Assembly (NCBI GenBank): GCA_016872515.1
Contig: VGZR01000005.1
Span: 23,912 to 87,911, forward strand
Reading direction: 5' to 3'
Source of the DNA: SAR202 cluster bacterium
GTDB lineage: Bacteria > Chloroflexota > Dehalococcoidia > Lucifugimonadales > VGZR01
DNA: 64,000 nucleotides
A program made the position numbers and the translations under genes. A model generated the notes under the pieces. The model made no database searches and was not told the DNA's origin. It saw only the letters and a list, made by a program, of their open reading frames with translations. Every line of letters starts with the position of its first letter. Position 1 is the stretch's first letter. This document shows, in pieces, positions 56,898-64,000 of the stretch.

Positions 56898-57677
56898 TCA
56901 CGAGTGGGGAGCCTTCCGGCCAATCGCGTGGTTGATGCGGGCGGCGAGGTAGCCGGCACCGAAGCCGTTGTCTATGTTCACGACGCCAACACCAGGCGCG
57001 CAAGAATTGAGCATCGTGAGCAGCGCGGCAAGGCCCTGGAAACTGGCGCCGTAGCCGACACTGGTGGGCACGGCGATGACGGGCGCGCTCACCAGGCCGC
57101 CGACGACGGAGGGGAGGACGCCGTCCATCCCCGCGACGGCAACGACGACGTTGGCTCGTCGCAGCTCTGCCACGTGCTCCAGAAGGCGGTGGAGTCCAGC
57201 GACGCCGACATCGAAGAAACGCTCCACCCGGCAGTCCATCATCTCGGCGGTGATGCACGCCTCCAACGCGACGGGGAGGTCAGCGGTGCCGGCGCAGACC
57301 ACGGTTACGCCGGGTAGCTTCTTCGGGCGGGCGCGGCGGTCCACGGCGATGGCGCGCGCCACCGACTCGTAGGTGGCATCGGGAGCCACCTCGCGCACGG
57401 CATCGAAGGCTGCCTCGCTGGCCCTGGTGACCAGGAGGCGGTCCGACTTCTTCAGGAGCGCCACCGCCAGCGAGGCGACCTGCTCCGGCGTCTTGCCAGC
57501 GCCGAAGACCACCTCGGGGAACCCCTTCCGAACGCCACGGTGGTGGTCCACCTTGGCAAAGCCCAAGTCCTCAAAGGGTAGTGTGCCCAACCTGGACATC
57601 GCTTCGTCCAGGCCCACTCTACCCCTCCTGACGGCTTCAAGCAGGTCGCGCAGGCGCTTCTCGTCTATGGCTGACAC
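56898..57677 (-). CDS. larB: LarB: nickel-pincer cofactor carboxylase/hydrolase
   Basis: A 259-residue protein starting at GTG 57677 (SAIDEKRLRDLLEAV). The AIR-carboxylase-like C-terminus (VVCAGTADLPVALEA, FFDVGVAGLHRLLEH, VVVAVAGMDGVLPSVVGG, VPTSVGYGASF and INIDNGFGAG-like VVNIDNGFGAGYLAA) is that of LarB, which makes pyridinium-3,5-biscarboxylate mononucleotide from nicotinate adenine dinucleotide. A longer frame to 57746 is rejected. larE lies 3 kb away on the other strand; larC and larA are absent from the window. Confidence 0.93.
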   Translation of the reverse strand: MSAIDEKRLRDLLEAVRRGRVGLDEAMSRLGTLPFEDLGFAKVDHHRGVRKGFPEVVFGAGKTPEQVASLAVALLKKSDRLLVTRASEAAFDAVREVAPDATYESVARAIAVDRRARPKKLPGVTVVCAGTADLPVALEACITAEMMDCRVERFFDVGVAGLHRLLEHVAELRRANVVVAVAGMDGVLPSVVGGLVSAPVIAVPTSVGYGASFQGLAALLTMLNSCAPGVGVVNIDNGFGAGYLAARINHAIGRKAPHS

Positions 57678-57709
57678 CTCATGCCAGCAGTATATCCCGA
57701 CAACATTCG

Positions 57710-57738
57710 TTGATACGACTCCTGGCCGATGGTAATAT
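57710..57738 (+). promoter_or_regulatory. Promoter of the DMFase-like gene
   Basis: TTGATA (57710-57715), 17 nt, then TAATAT (57733-57738), with AGGAGG 10 nt downstream and the start codon at 57772. It lies in the 94-bp gap between larB and the DMFase-like gene, so larB must have its own promoter on the other strand. Confidence 0.6.
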
Positions 57739-57771
57739 CTCGCCACGCAGGAGGTGTGAAAAGACGCACAA

Positions 57772-60033
57772 ATGAAAATCGTAGGCTATGCAGACAAAAT
57801 CAGTGCTCAGCCGGGGGACAAGGTCCGGTTCATGGTCAGCTGTGAGCAGCCAACTTATAAGGCGCAGCTCACGAAGCTCATCCACGGTGACATCAACCCC
57901 GATGGCCCAGGTGTGAAGGAGAAGGCCATCCGATCTGCGATTGACGGGTCGTATCCCGGCAAAGTGCAGAAGATCCACAGCGGCTCTTATGTGGCTATCA
58001 AAGACAACAAGGCGCTGCGGCTGGATGGAAGCTTCACGCTGGCGGCCTGGGTCTATCCAACGACCCCCATGCTGCGGGCCCAGGGCCTGTTGACGAAGTG
58101 GTCGGCGAAAGGCGGCAAGGGATATGCCTTAGTGGTGGATGCCGACGGCGGGCTTGGGCTGTGGCTCGGAAGCGGCGGTGACAAGGTGGCGAAGGTCAGT
58201 ACCGGCGCGCCGATGCGCCCAAAGGCGTGGTACTTCGTCGCCGCATCGTACGATGCGGCCTCGGGCGAGGTATCGCTCTATCAGCTTCCCAACAGCATGT
58301 GGCCGCGCGACGCCAGCCGGGCCGCCGTCCAGAAGCCGACGGGCGCCGCGAAGGCAGCACAGAACGCCGAGCCGTTCCTGATGGCGGCCTGGAGCGAGGG
58401 CACGGAGGGCGACAGGCAGATGGTGGGCGGGTGCTACAACGGCAAGATCGAGGCACCGGCCGTCTTCGCCCGCGCCCTCAGCCGCCAGGAGATCGAGCGG
58501 CTGCAGAAGGGAACCAAGGCCAGCGAGGTTGACCCAGAGGTCGTCGCTGCCTGGAACTTCGCCAGGGACTTCTCCAACGACCAGATACGCAACGCGGCGT
58601 CCAGCCGCCTCAACGGCAAGACGGTGAACAGGCCGTGCAAGGCGATGACCGGACACAACTGGAGCGGCGAGGAGCCGAACTACAAGCACGCGCCGGAGCA
58701 GTACGGGGCCATCTATTTTCACGACGACGACCTAGACGACGCGGGCTGGGACGTGGGCTTCGAGCTGACCGTGCCGAAGGACCTCAAAAGCGGCGTGTAT
58801 GCGGCAAAGCTGACGACGGCGGGTGGCGAGGACTACGTCCCCTTCTTCGTCCGGCCGCCCAAGGGCACCGCTACTGCCCCTGTCCTGTTCCTCGTGCCCA
58901 CCGCCAGCTACATGGCCTACGCCAACATCCACGTGTTCAAGGACTCGCGCCTCAAGGAGTTGGGTGAGCGGGTCACCGGCCATCCGTGGAAGTTCGAATA
59001 CCCCGTCACGGAGCCGGACAAGTACATCGTGAACAACAAACTGAACAGCCTTTACGACCGTCACACCGACGGCAGCGGCGTGTCGTACTCGTCGCGGCTG
59101 CGGCCCATCCTGAACATGCGGCCCAAGTACGTCTCTCCCCTGCTCTGGTTAGGCAAAGGGTGCCCGCACCAGTTCAACGCCGACCTGCACCTGGTGGACT
59201 GGCTGGACGAGATGGGCTACAACTACGACGTGGCCACGGACGAAGACCTGCAACTGGAGGGCGCCAAGCTGCTCAAGCCCTACCATGCCGTGCTGACGGG
59301 CTCCCACCCTGAGTACTGGTCGGGCCAGATGCTGGATTCGCTGGAGGCGTACCTCGCGGACGGCGGCAGGCACATGTACCTGGGCGGCAACGGCTATTAC
59401 TGGGTCACGTCGTTCGCGCCCGAAAGCCCGCACTGCGTCGAGGTGCGGCGCTGGCGTGGTACCGAAGCGTGGGAGGCAGAGCCGGGCGAGTACTACCACG
59501 CCACGACCGGCGAGCTAGGCGGACTGTGGCGTTTCCGGGGCCGGCCGCCACAGAAGCTGGTGGGCGTCGGCTTCACGTCCCAAGGCTTCGACTATAGCCT
59601 GCCCTACAAGCAGTCGAAGGAGAGCCAGGACCCCAGGGCCAAGTTCATCTTCAAGGGGGTCGGCAAAGACGAGCCCATCGGTGACTTCGGTCTCGTCCAA
59701 GGCGGTGCAGGCGGGTTCGAGGTGGACCGCGCGGACGTGGAACTAGGCACGCCACCGCACGCCCTCGTCATGGCGACCACCACGGGGTTCTCCGACGTCT
59801 ATCAGCACGTCATCGAGGAGGTGCTGTACATGGACGGCTCGCACGGCGGCACCATCAACCCGCTGGTCCGCGGCGACCTCACCTATTTCGAGGGACCGAA
59901 GGGCGGCGGCGTCTTCTCCGTCGGTTCCATCTCATGGTGCGGCAGCCTCTCCCACAACAACTACGACAACAACGTGTCGCGGATCACGAAGAACGTCCTC
60001 GACCGGTTCGTGTCCGAGGAGGAGATAAGGTAA
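57772..60033 (+). CDS. N,N-dimethylformamidase large-subunit-like protein with LamG domain
   Basis: A 753-residue protein. Residues ~50-260 carry a LamG-like fold (FTLAAWVYPTTP, AWYFVAASYDAASGEVSLY), followed by the DMFase beta-subunit-like region (VPFFVRPPKGTATAP, VPTASYMAYANIHVF, YDVATDEDLQ, LTGSHPEYWSGQML, YLGGNGYYWVTS). The Tyr in ASYMAYAN and the His-x-Glu in SHPEYWS correspond to the mononuclear iron ligands of Paracoccus DMFase. An amide hydrolase is likely, but the substrate is unknown and no DMFase small subunit is visible. ATG 57772 follows AGGAGG. Confidence 0.85.
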   Translation: MKIVGYADKISAQPGDKVRFMVSCEQPTYKAQLTKLIHGDINPDGPGVKEKAIRSAIDGSYPGKVQKIHSGSYVAIKDNKALRLDGSFTLAAWVYPTTPMLRAQGLLTKWSAKGGKGYALVVDADGGLGLWLGSGGDKVAKVSTGAPMRPKAWYFVAASYDAASGEVSLYQLPNSMWPRDASRAAVQKPTGAAKAAQNAEPFLMAAWSEGTEGDRQMVGGCYNGKIEAPAVFARALSRQEIERLQKGTKASEVDPEVVAAWNFARDFSNDQIRNAASSRLNGKTVNRPCKAMTGHNWSGEEPNYKHAPEQYGAIYFHDDDLDDAGWDVGFELTVPKDLKSGVYAAKLTTAGGEDYVPFFVRPPKGTATAPVLFLVPTASYMAYANIHVFKDSRLKELGERVTGHPWKFEYPVTEPDKYIVNNKLNSLYDRHTDGSGVSYSSRLRPILNMRPKYVSPLLWLGKGCPHQFNADLHLVDWLDEMGYNYDVATDEDLQLEGAKLLKPYHAVLTGSHPEYWSGQMLDSLEAYLADGGRHMYLGGNGYYWVTSFAPESPHCVEVRRWRGTEAWEAEPGEYYHATTGELGGLWRFRGRPPQKLVGVGFTSQGFDYSLPYKQSKESQDPRAKFIFKGVGKDEPIGDFGLVQGGAGGFEVDRADVELGTPPHALVMATTTGFSDVYQHVIEEVLYMDGSHGGTINPLVRGDLTYFEGPKGGGVFSVGSISWCGSLSHNNYDNNVSRITKNVLDRFVSEEEIR

Positions 60034-60041
60034 GACGGCCG

Positions 60042-60377
60042 CTACAAAGCTAGACTGCGACGCAGAGCTATGTCCACCTGACGCATCCTGTCGGTGCTCA
60101 GGGTGCCAATGCGACGGCCAAGCCACGACTGGTCTATCGTCTGAAGCTGCTCGCACTTCACGATGCTGTCCTGGGGCAGGCCGCTGTCCCTCGACCCGAT
60201 AAGCACCTGGAAGGGATATGCCTTGCGTCGCTGCGTAGAAACGGCGGCTACGATGGTCGTCGGACTGTTCTGGTTTCCCACGTCGTTCTGGACAACAAGC
60301 GCGGGCCGGATGCCTGTCTGTTCAGAGCCACGCCCGGGAGACCATTCAACAAGATAAATCTCACCACGCCTAACCAT
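60042..60377 (-). CDS. MazF/PemK-family toxin (endoribonuclease)
   Basis: A 111-residue protein of the PemK/MazF fold: VRRGEIYLVEWSPGRGSEQ, GIRPALVVQNDVGN, TTIVAAVSTQ and LPQDSIVKCEQLQTID. Family members cut mRNA at short sequences. The stop lies 8 bp after the DMFase-like gene on the opposite strand, and its start overlaps the antitoxin gene by 8 bp, as expected for a coupled pair. Confidence 0.9.
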   Translation of the reverse strand: MVRRGEIYLVEWSPGRGSEQTGIRPALVVQNDVGNQNSPTTIVAAVSTQRRKAYPFQVLIGSRDSGLPQDSIVKCEQLQTIDQSWLGRRIGTLSTDRMRQVDIALRRSLAL

Positions 60378-60618
60378 CTCGCAGCACTACCTCCCGCGTG
60401 AGGTTCAGCGCTTCCTCAGCCTCTCGCAGGTTCTCCTCGGCCATCTCCAGGTACCCTTCGGCCATCAGGGCGTTGAGCCGCTCTGCCTCCTCTTTTTCAA
60501 GAAGCTCTGCGATGACACCACTTCGGCTTGTCGAATGCTCTTTAGCCAGCCGATCGGCAAACACGAGGAGCCTACGTGGAAGACTCACGGTAACCTTGGC
60601 CACATTCCCCTGCTTCAT
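60370..60618 (-). CDS. MazE-like ribbon-helix-helix antitoxin
   Basis: An 82-residue protein from ATG 60618 (MKQGNVAKVTVSLPRRLLVF). The N-terminus is a ribbon-helix-helix (VTVSLPRRLLVFADRLAKEHSTSRSGVIAELL) and the C-terminus is acidic, suitable for binding MazF. GGGGGTG precedes the start; a longer in-frame start at 60648 is not favoured. Probably represses its own promoter through a palindromic operator immediately upstream. Confidence 0.85.
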   Translation of the reverse strand: MKQGNVAKVTVSLPRRLLVFADRLAKEHSTSRSGVIAELLEKEEAERLNALMAEGYLEMAEENLREAEEALNLTREVVLRDG

Positions 60619-60645
60619 GAGAGCACCCCCTGTAAGGCATCCTAC

Positions 60646-60660
60646 CATACCATTGGTATG
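60646..60660. promoter_or_regulatory. Candidate operator of the MazEF pair
   Basis: CATACC-ATT-GGTATG, a perfect 6-bp dyad with 3-bp spacer, lies 28 bp upstream of the antitoxin start. The position and symmetry fit an autoregulatory ribbon-helix-helix binding site. Confidence 0.5.
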
Positions 60661-60749
60661 ACCAGACTACCCTACTTCCGAACAGCCCTTCCCGTATAAT
60701 GAGCAAACCGGCTTGGGGGAGGCGAATCATCCCGCTCCGCGATACAGAC

Positions 60750-61568
60750 ATGAAACTTGCCGCTTTGCGGGCTGTGCTGCGCGAGATGGGCTCGGTGGTC
60801 GTGGCCTATTCGGGCGGAGCAGACAGCGCCTTCCTAGCCGCAGTGACCAATGACGTCCTGGGCGGTAGGTCCGTGGCCGTGACGGCCAACTCACCAAGCC
60901 TGGCGCCGTCAGAACTGCAGGAGGCCGTCGCGCTCGCAGAGCAGCTTGGCCTGCGCCACCGCGTCATCCAGACGCATGAGATGGAGCGGAGGGAGTACGT
61001 CGCCAACGGGCCCACGCGCTGCTACTTCTGCAAAGACGAGCTGTACACGCATCTACAGCGCATCGCCGCTGGCGAGGGGTACGCCTGGGTCGCCAGCGGC
61101 ACGAACGTAGACGACCTCGGCGATTTCCGTCCAGGCCTCAAGGCCGCGCGCGAGCACAACGTCCGCAGCCCGTTGGTGGAGGTAGGCATGACCAAGGCCG
61201 AAATCCGAGAGCTTTCGAAGGAGATCGGGCTGCCGACGTGGGACAAGCCGGCCCAGCCGTGCCTGTCGTCGCGCATCCCCTACGGGACGCCAGTATCTCT
61301 TGAGGCGCTGGAGCGCATCGGGCAGGCCGAGGAGTTCTTGCGGGGCATGGGCTTCCGCCAGGTACGCGTGCGGCACCACGGCACGGTGGCGCGCATCGAG
61401 CTGGATGCGGCAGAGTTGCCGCGCTTGGTGGAGCCGGAGATGCGGGCGAAGGTGGCCGCCCACTTGCGGTCGCTCGGCTATGCCTACGTATCGCTCGACC
61501 TGGACGGGTTCCGCTCAGGCAGCCTCAACGAAACGCTGCCCTCCCCCACCGCCGCGAAACGCAGATGA
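60750..61568 (+). CDS. larE: LarE: ATP-dependent sulfur transferase (three-Cys, probably [4Fe-4S] type)
   Basis: A 272-residue PP-loop enzyme from ATG 60750; an ATG at 60699 overlaps a TATAAT sequence and is less likely. The P-loop is [14 protein letters not shown]. Cys171 in [11 protein letters not shown] corresponds to the sacrificed Cys176 of Lactiplantibacillus LarE; in addition CYFC (Cys91, Cys94) is present, as in LarE proteins that use three Cys to hold a cluster and recycle sulfur. It completes the nickel-pincer nucleotide with LarB and LarC. Overlaps the next gene by 4 bp. Confidence 0.92.
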   Translation: MKLAALRAVLREMGSVVVAYSGGADSAFLAAVTNDVLGGRSVAVTANSPSLAPSELQEAVALAEQLGLRHRVIQTHEMERREYVANGPTRCYFCKDELYTHLQRIAAGEGYAWVASGTNVDDLGDFRPGLKAAREHNVRSPLVEVGMTKAEIRELSKEIGLPTWDKPAQPCLSSRIPYGTPVSLEALERIGQAEEFLRGMGFRQVRVRHHGTVARIELDAAELPRLVEPEMRAKVAAHLRSLGYAYVSLDLDGFRSGSLNETLPSPTAAKRR

Positions 61569-62314
61569 GGCTCGCGGGCAAGGTAGCGCTCGTCACCGGC
61601 GCGGCCGGCGGCTTGGGCTCCGCACAGGCACGGCTCCTGGCCGCCGCGGGTGCACGGGTGGCCGTCGCCGACGTAGCCGAGGAGGTCGGGCGACGTCTCG
61701 CTGACGACATCAGCCGCTCCGGCAGTCAGGCCATGTTCGTCCGGCTCGACGTGACGAGCGAATCCGGGTGGAAGCGTACTGTTGACGAGATAGTGAAGCA
61801 CTTCGGTCACCTGCACATATTGGTGAACAACGCGGGCATCTACCGGCGCGACACCATCGAGAAGGCGGCCTCAGAGGACTGGGATGCGGTGATGGCGGTG
61901 AACGCGAAGGGCGTTTTCTTGGGGACGCGGGCCGCGGTGCCCGCGATGCGCGCCAGCGGAGGCGGCTCCATCGTCAACATCTCGTCCACGGCGGCGATGC
62001 TGGGCAGCCGCCTCTCGGCCGCCTACAACCCTTCGAAGGCTGCGGTGCACGTGTTCACCAAGTCCACGGCACTCCAGTTCGCCAAGGACGGGATACGGGC
62101 TAACTCGGTCCATCCAGGCCCTGCCGATACGGAGATGCTGGCGCAGGTGTACCCCGACTCGGAGCTGCGCCGCGGACGGGGCGCCGAGGTGCCGTTGGGC
62201 CGCTTCGCCACGCCGCAGGACATCGCCTATGCGGTGCTGTTCCTGGCCTCGGACGAATCGTCGTACATGACGGGCGCCGAACTGGTCGTGGACGGTGGTC
62301 TAACGGCCCAGTAG
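61565..62314 (+). CDS. Short-chain dehydrogenase/reductase
   Basis: A 249-residue classical SDR. The NAD(P) motif is [20 protein letters not shown] (TGxxxGxG), the structural NNAG is in ILVNNAGIY, and the Ser-Tyr-Lys site is NISSTAAM and [18 protein letters not shown] after beta-2 suggests NAD preference. It starts within the larE stop codon (ATGA), so the two are cotranslated; the substrate is unknown. Convergent with the sirtuin gene by 15 bp. Confidence 0.92.
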   Translation: MRLAGKVALVTGAAGGLGSAQARLLAAAGARVAVADVAEEVGRRLADDISRSGSQAMFVRLDVTSESGWKRTVDEIVKHFGHLHILVNNAGIYRRDTIEKAASEDWDAVMAVNAKGVFLGTRAAVPAMRASGGGSIVNISSTAAMLGSRLSAAYNPSKAAVHVFTKSTALQFAKDGIRANSVHPGPADTEMLAQVYPDSELRRGRGAEVPLGRFATPQDIAYAVLFLASDESSYMTGAELVVDGGLTAQ

Positions 62315-63088
62315 CTCGCGGAGGCGGCGGGCCAGGGCCGGCGTGGCGACACCAGCAGACGCGCGCAGCACGACGTCGGCGCGGTCGGACAGCACCGTCG
62401 GCTCAGGATTGATCTCGATGAGGATGCCGCCGCGCGCCTCGACGTTCTCTGGGAACATGGCTGCGGGCATGACCGTCGCCGATGTGCCGACGAGCAGCAT
62501 ACAGTCGCTGCGCTCTACTTCCTCCCGGCAGCGGGCCAGGACGCCCCTGGGGACAGGCTCGCCGAACATGACCGTATCGCTCTTCACCAGGCCGGCACAG
62601 AACGGGCAGGTCGGCAGGTAGTCGCCTATGACCGTCTCCTCCCGGGGCCAGCGCGCTTCGCAAGAGATACAGCGGTTCATCGTTCGGTTGCCGTGCATCT
62701 CGATCAGACTCGCGGAACCTGCCTTGCGGTGGAGGCCGTCCACGTTCTGGGTGATGGTGTGGCGAAGGACGCCCATGCGCTCCAGGTCCACCAGGGCATG
62801 GTGCGCGGGATTGGGTTGCGCGCGGGCGATGGCGTCGCGTAGCTCTGCGCGGGCCGGGTCGGCGTCGCGGGAAAGGTACTGCCTCCACCAAGCGGCGGGG
62901 TCGGCGAGGAAGACCTGATAGCTGTGGGTGCTGGGCTGGCCCAAGCGCGTCCAGAGGCCGTCGGGGCCGCGGAACGTCGGCACGCCGCTATCCACGGATA
63001 CGCCCGCCCCACAGAGCGCGACGACGTAGGTGGACTCGGCGACGAGCCTCCCGGCCTGGTCAACGGCGGACGAGATCTCTGCTTCCAA
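62300..63088 (-). CDS. Sir2-family NAD-dependent protein deacylase
   Basis: A 262-residue sirtuin. NAD motifs: [16 protein letters not shown] and [12 protein letters not shown] with the catalytic His; four zinc Cys in CISCEARW and [17 protein letters not shown]; and INPEPT. The GAGVS and Sir2 class III-like features fit CobB-type deacylases removing acetyl or longer acyl groups from lysine. It overlaps the SDR 3' end by 15 bp in convergent orientation. Confidence 0.93.
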   Translation of the reverse strand: MEAEISSAVDQAGRLVAESTYVVALCGAGVSVDSGVPTFRGPDGLWTRLGQPSTHSYQVFLADPAAWWRQYLSRDADPARAELRDAIARAQPNPAHHALVDLERMGVLRHTITQNVDGLHRKAGSASLIEMHGNRTMNRCISCEARWPREETVIGDYLPTCPFCAGLVKSDTVMFGEPVPRGVLARCREEVERSDCMLLVGTSATVMPAAMFPENVEARGGILIEINPEPTVLSDRADVVLRASAGVATPALARRLRELLGR

Positions 63089-63096
63089 CGTGGCTC

Positions 63097-64000
63097 CTAA
63101 ACAGGCGCGGCACTCGGCTTAAGGATACCGTTTCTGACCACAAAACAGGCCGCCCTCGCCAGGCGGTTAGCGTCTACCAGGCCCAGCTCGGCGGTGGTGA
63201 CGAATGCCTGGTCGTAGGCCTCGGCCTTGTCCAGCACCTTCCGACGGCGCGCGGCGTCCAGCTCGGAGAGCACATCGTCGAGGAGGAGGACTGGAGACTG
63301 GCCGCGCTGGTCGGACAGGTACTGCGCCTCGGCCAGCTTGAGGGCGAGGACGGCGGTGCGCGCCTGGCCGCGCGAGCCGTAGCGGGCGGCGTCCTGGCCT
63401 CCGATGAGGACACGGAAGTCGTCGCGGTGCGGGCCGGACAGGGTGAACCCCTGGGCAATCTCGCGGTCGCGGCCCCGTGTGAGAGATTGGCGCAAACGGG
63501 TATGGACGGCCTGAGCATCGGCTTCCAATACGCCGGACGAGACGCCCGTAGAGCGTCCTGGATGCGGCGGACAGATCGCGCAGGGCGCCTTGACGCCGCG
63601 CCATGATGCCACTCCCGTCGGCGGCCAGCTTCTCGTCCCACGGGTCGAGCTCTGCCGACTTGGACTGCCTTTCGCGGATGCGCTTGAGCAGCCGGTTGCG
63701 CTGGGCTAGCACGCGCTGGAAGCGCTGGAGCGTCCGCAGGTAGGCGCGGTCCTGCTGTGAGAGAAGGACATCGAGATAGCGACGGCGCACCGGCGGCGGC
63801 CCGTACACGATGTCCATGTCCTGGGCGGAGAACATGACGGCGTTGAACTCGCCGATCAGCTCGGCGGCTCTGCGCGGCGCGCCGTTGACGCGGATGAACT
63901 TCTGGATGGCCGGGCCCTCGCGCTTGGCTTCAGACGGCTCCTCGGATGCGGGAAGGATGTCCTGCGACCGGGAGGCGGACGCGGACAGCGAGGCAATCAG
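63097..64000 (-). pseudogene. recF: RecF, frameshifted with missing codons (5' end beyond the window)
   Basis: RecF with RecO/RecR loads RecA at gaps. From the window edge (64000) the frame reads EFNAVMFSAQDMDIVYGPP, RRRYLDVLLSQQDRAYL and NRLLKRIRERQS down to ASRTLYG near 63545. The C-terminus is in another frame: SGVLEADAQAVHTRLRQSL, TLSGPHRDDF (the RecF signature), RGQARTAVLALKLAE and LLLDDVLSELD, ending at 63097. Between them the usual LSGG...RYRPS segment (about 15-20 residues) is absent, so there is a deletion of a non-multiple of three around 63520-63570. This is harder to explain by a simple homopolymer error. No functional RecF would be made as sequenced. Confidence 0.75.

Overview
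The window is a gene-dense, GC-rich (roughly 63-65% by eye) bacterial chromosome segment. It carries housekeeping genes (topA, aspS, rny, purF/M/H, tilS, recA, gyrA, ffh, metF, trpB), lipoproteins with Thr/Pro-rich linkers, and single genes from families common in Chloroflexota (split transketolase, LarB/LarE, an enolase-superfamily enzyme, a DMFase-like protein, a DUF3090/SCO1664 pair). I infer a Chloroflexota member, probably Dehalococcoidia or SAR202-like. That placement is inference from gene content; no 16S rRNA is present.

Layout. 1-6.5 kb (minus strand): topA (cut by the window edge), a doubly frameshifted dprA, a low-GC ester-cyclase remnant, two tRNA-Ser genes, aspS and an Lrp-type regulator. 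6.7-11.2 kb (minus): a B-box membrane protein, plsY, a PHP phosphoesterase, a YmdB-type phosphodiesterase and RNase Y. 11.3-13.4 kb: an AlkD-like protein and an MFS exporter. 13.4-19 kb (plus): purF, purM, purH, a GT2 glycosyltransferase and a nicotinamidase-like hydrolase, behind a clear sigma-70-type promoter. 19-24 kb (minus): a lipoprotein, tilS, a CNNM/CorC protein, recX and recA with a candidate LexA box. 24-31 kb (plus): a class-I amidotransferase, gyrA, an M28 peptidase and ffh. 31-32.4 kb: wreckage of a plasmid- or phage-type replication module. 32.6-39 kb: split transketolase between two copies of a long structured repeat, a metallopeptidase lipoprotein, metF, and a PspAB-like protein with HtpX.

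39.2-45.9 kb (minus) is the most unusual part. It looks like one operon for envelope metal and redox chemistry: a polytopic protein with a Cys-rich loop, a cupredoxin-like lipoprotein broken by a TAA codon, a lipid-anchored peroxiredoxin whose peroxidatic Cys is encoded by in-frame TGA with a SECIS-like hairpin at the right distance (a predicted selenoprotein), a CopC-CopD-cytochrome c fusion, two membrane-tethered secreted proteins and a His-rich small protein.

46-64 kb: trpB, an FmdB zinc ribbon, a TIGR01906 membrane protein, mazG, a low-GC orphan, a second MFS exporter, sppA, an IMPase-family enzyme, SCO1664/DUF3090, an enolase-superfamily enzyme, an NHL propeller, larB, a DMFase-like protein, a MazEF pair, larE, an SDR, a sirtuin, and a recF disrupted by a frameshift with missing sequence.

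An intergenic family of G/C-rich palindromes recurs at about eight places. Five genes carry disabling lesions (dprA, ester cyclase, RepA-like ATPase, cupredoxin, recF). Whether all of these are biological or some are assembly errors cannot be settled from one sequence.
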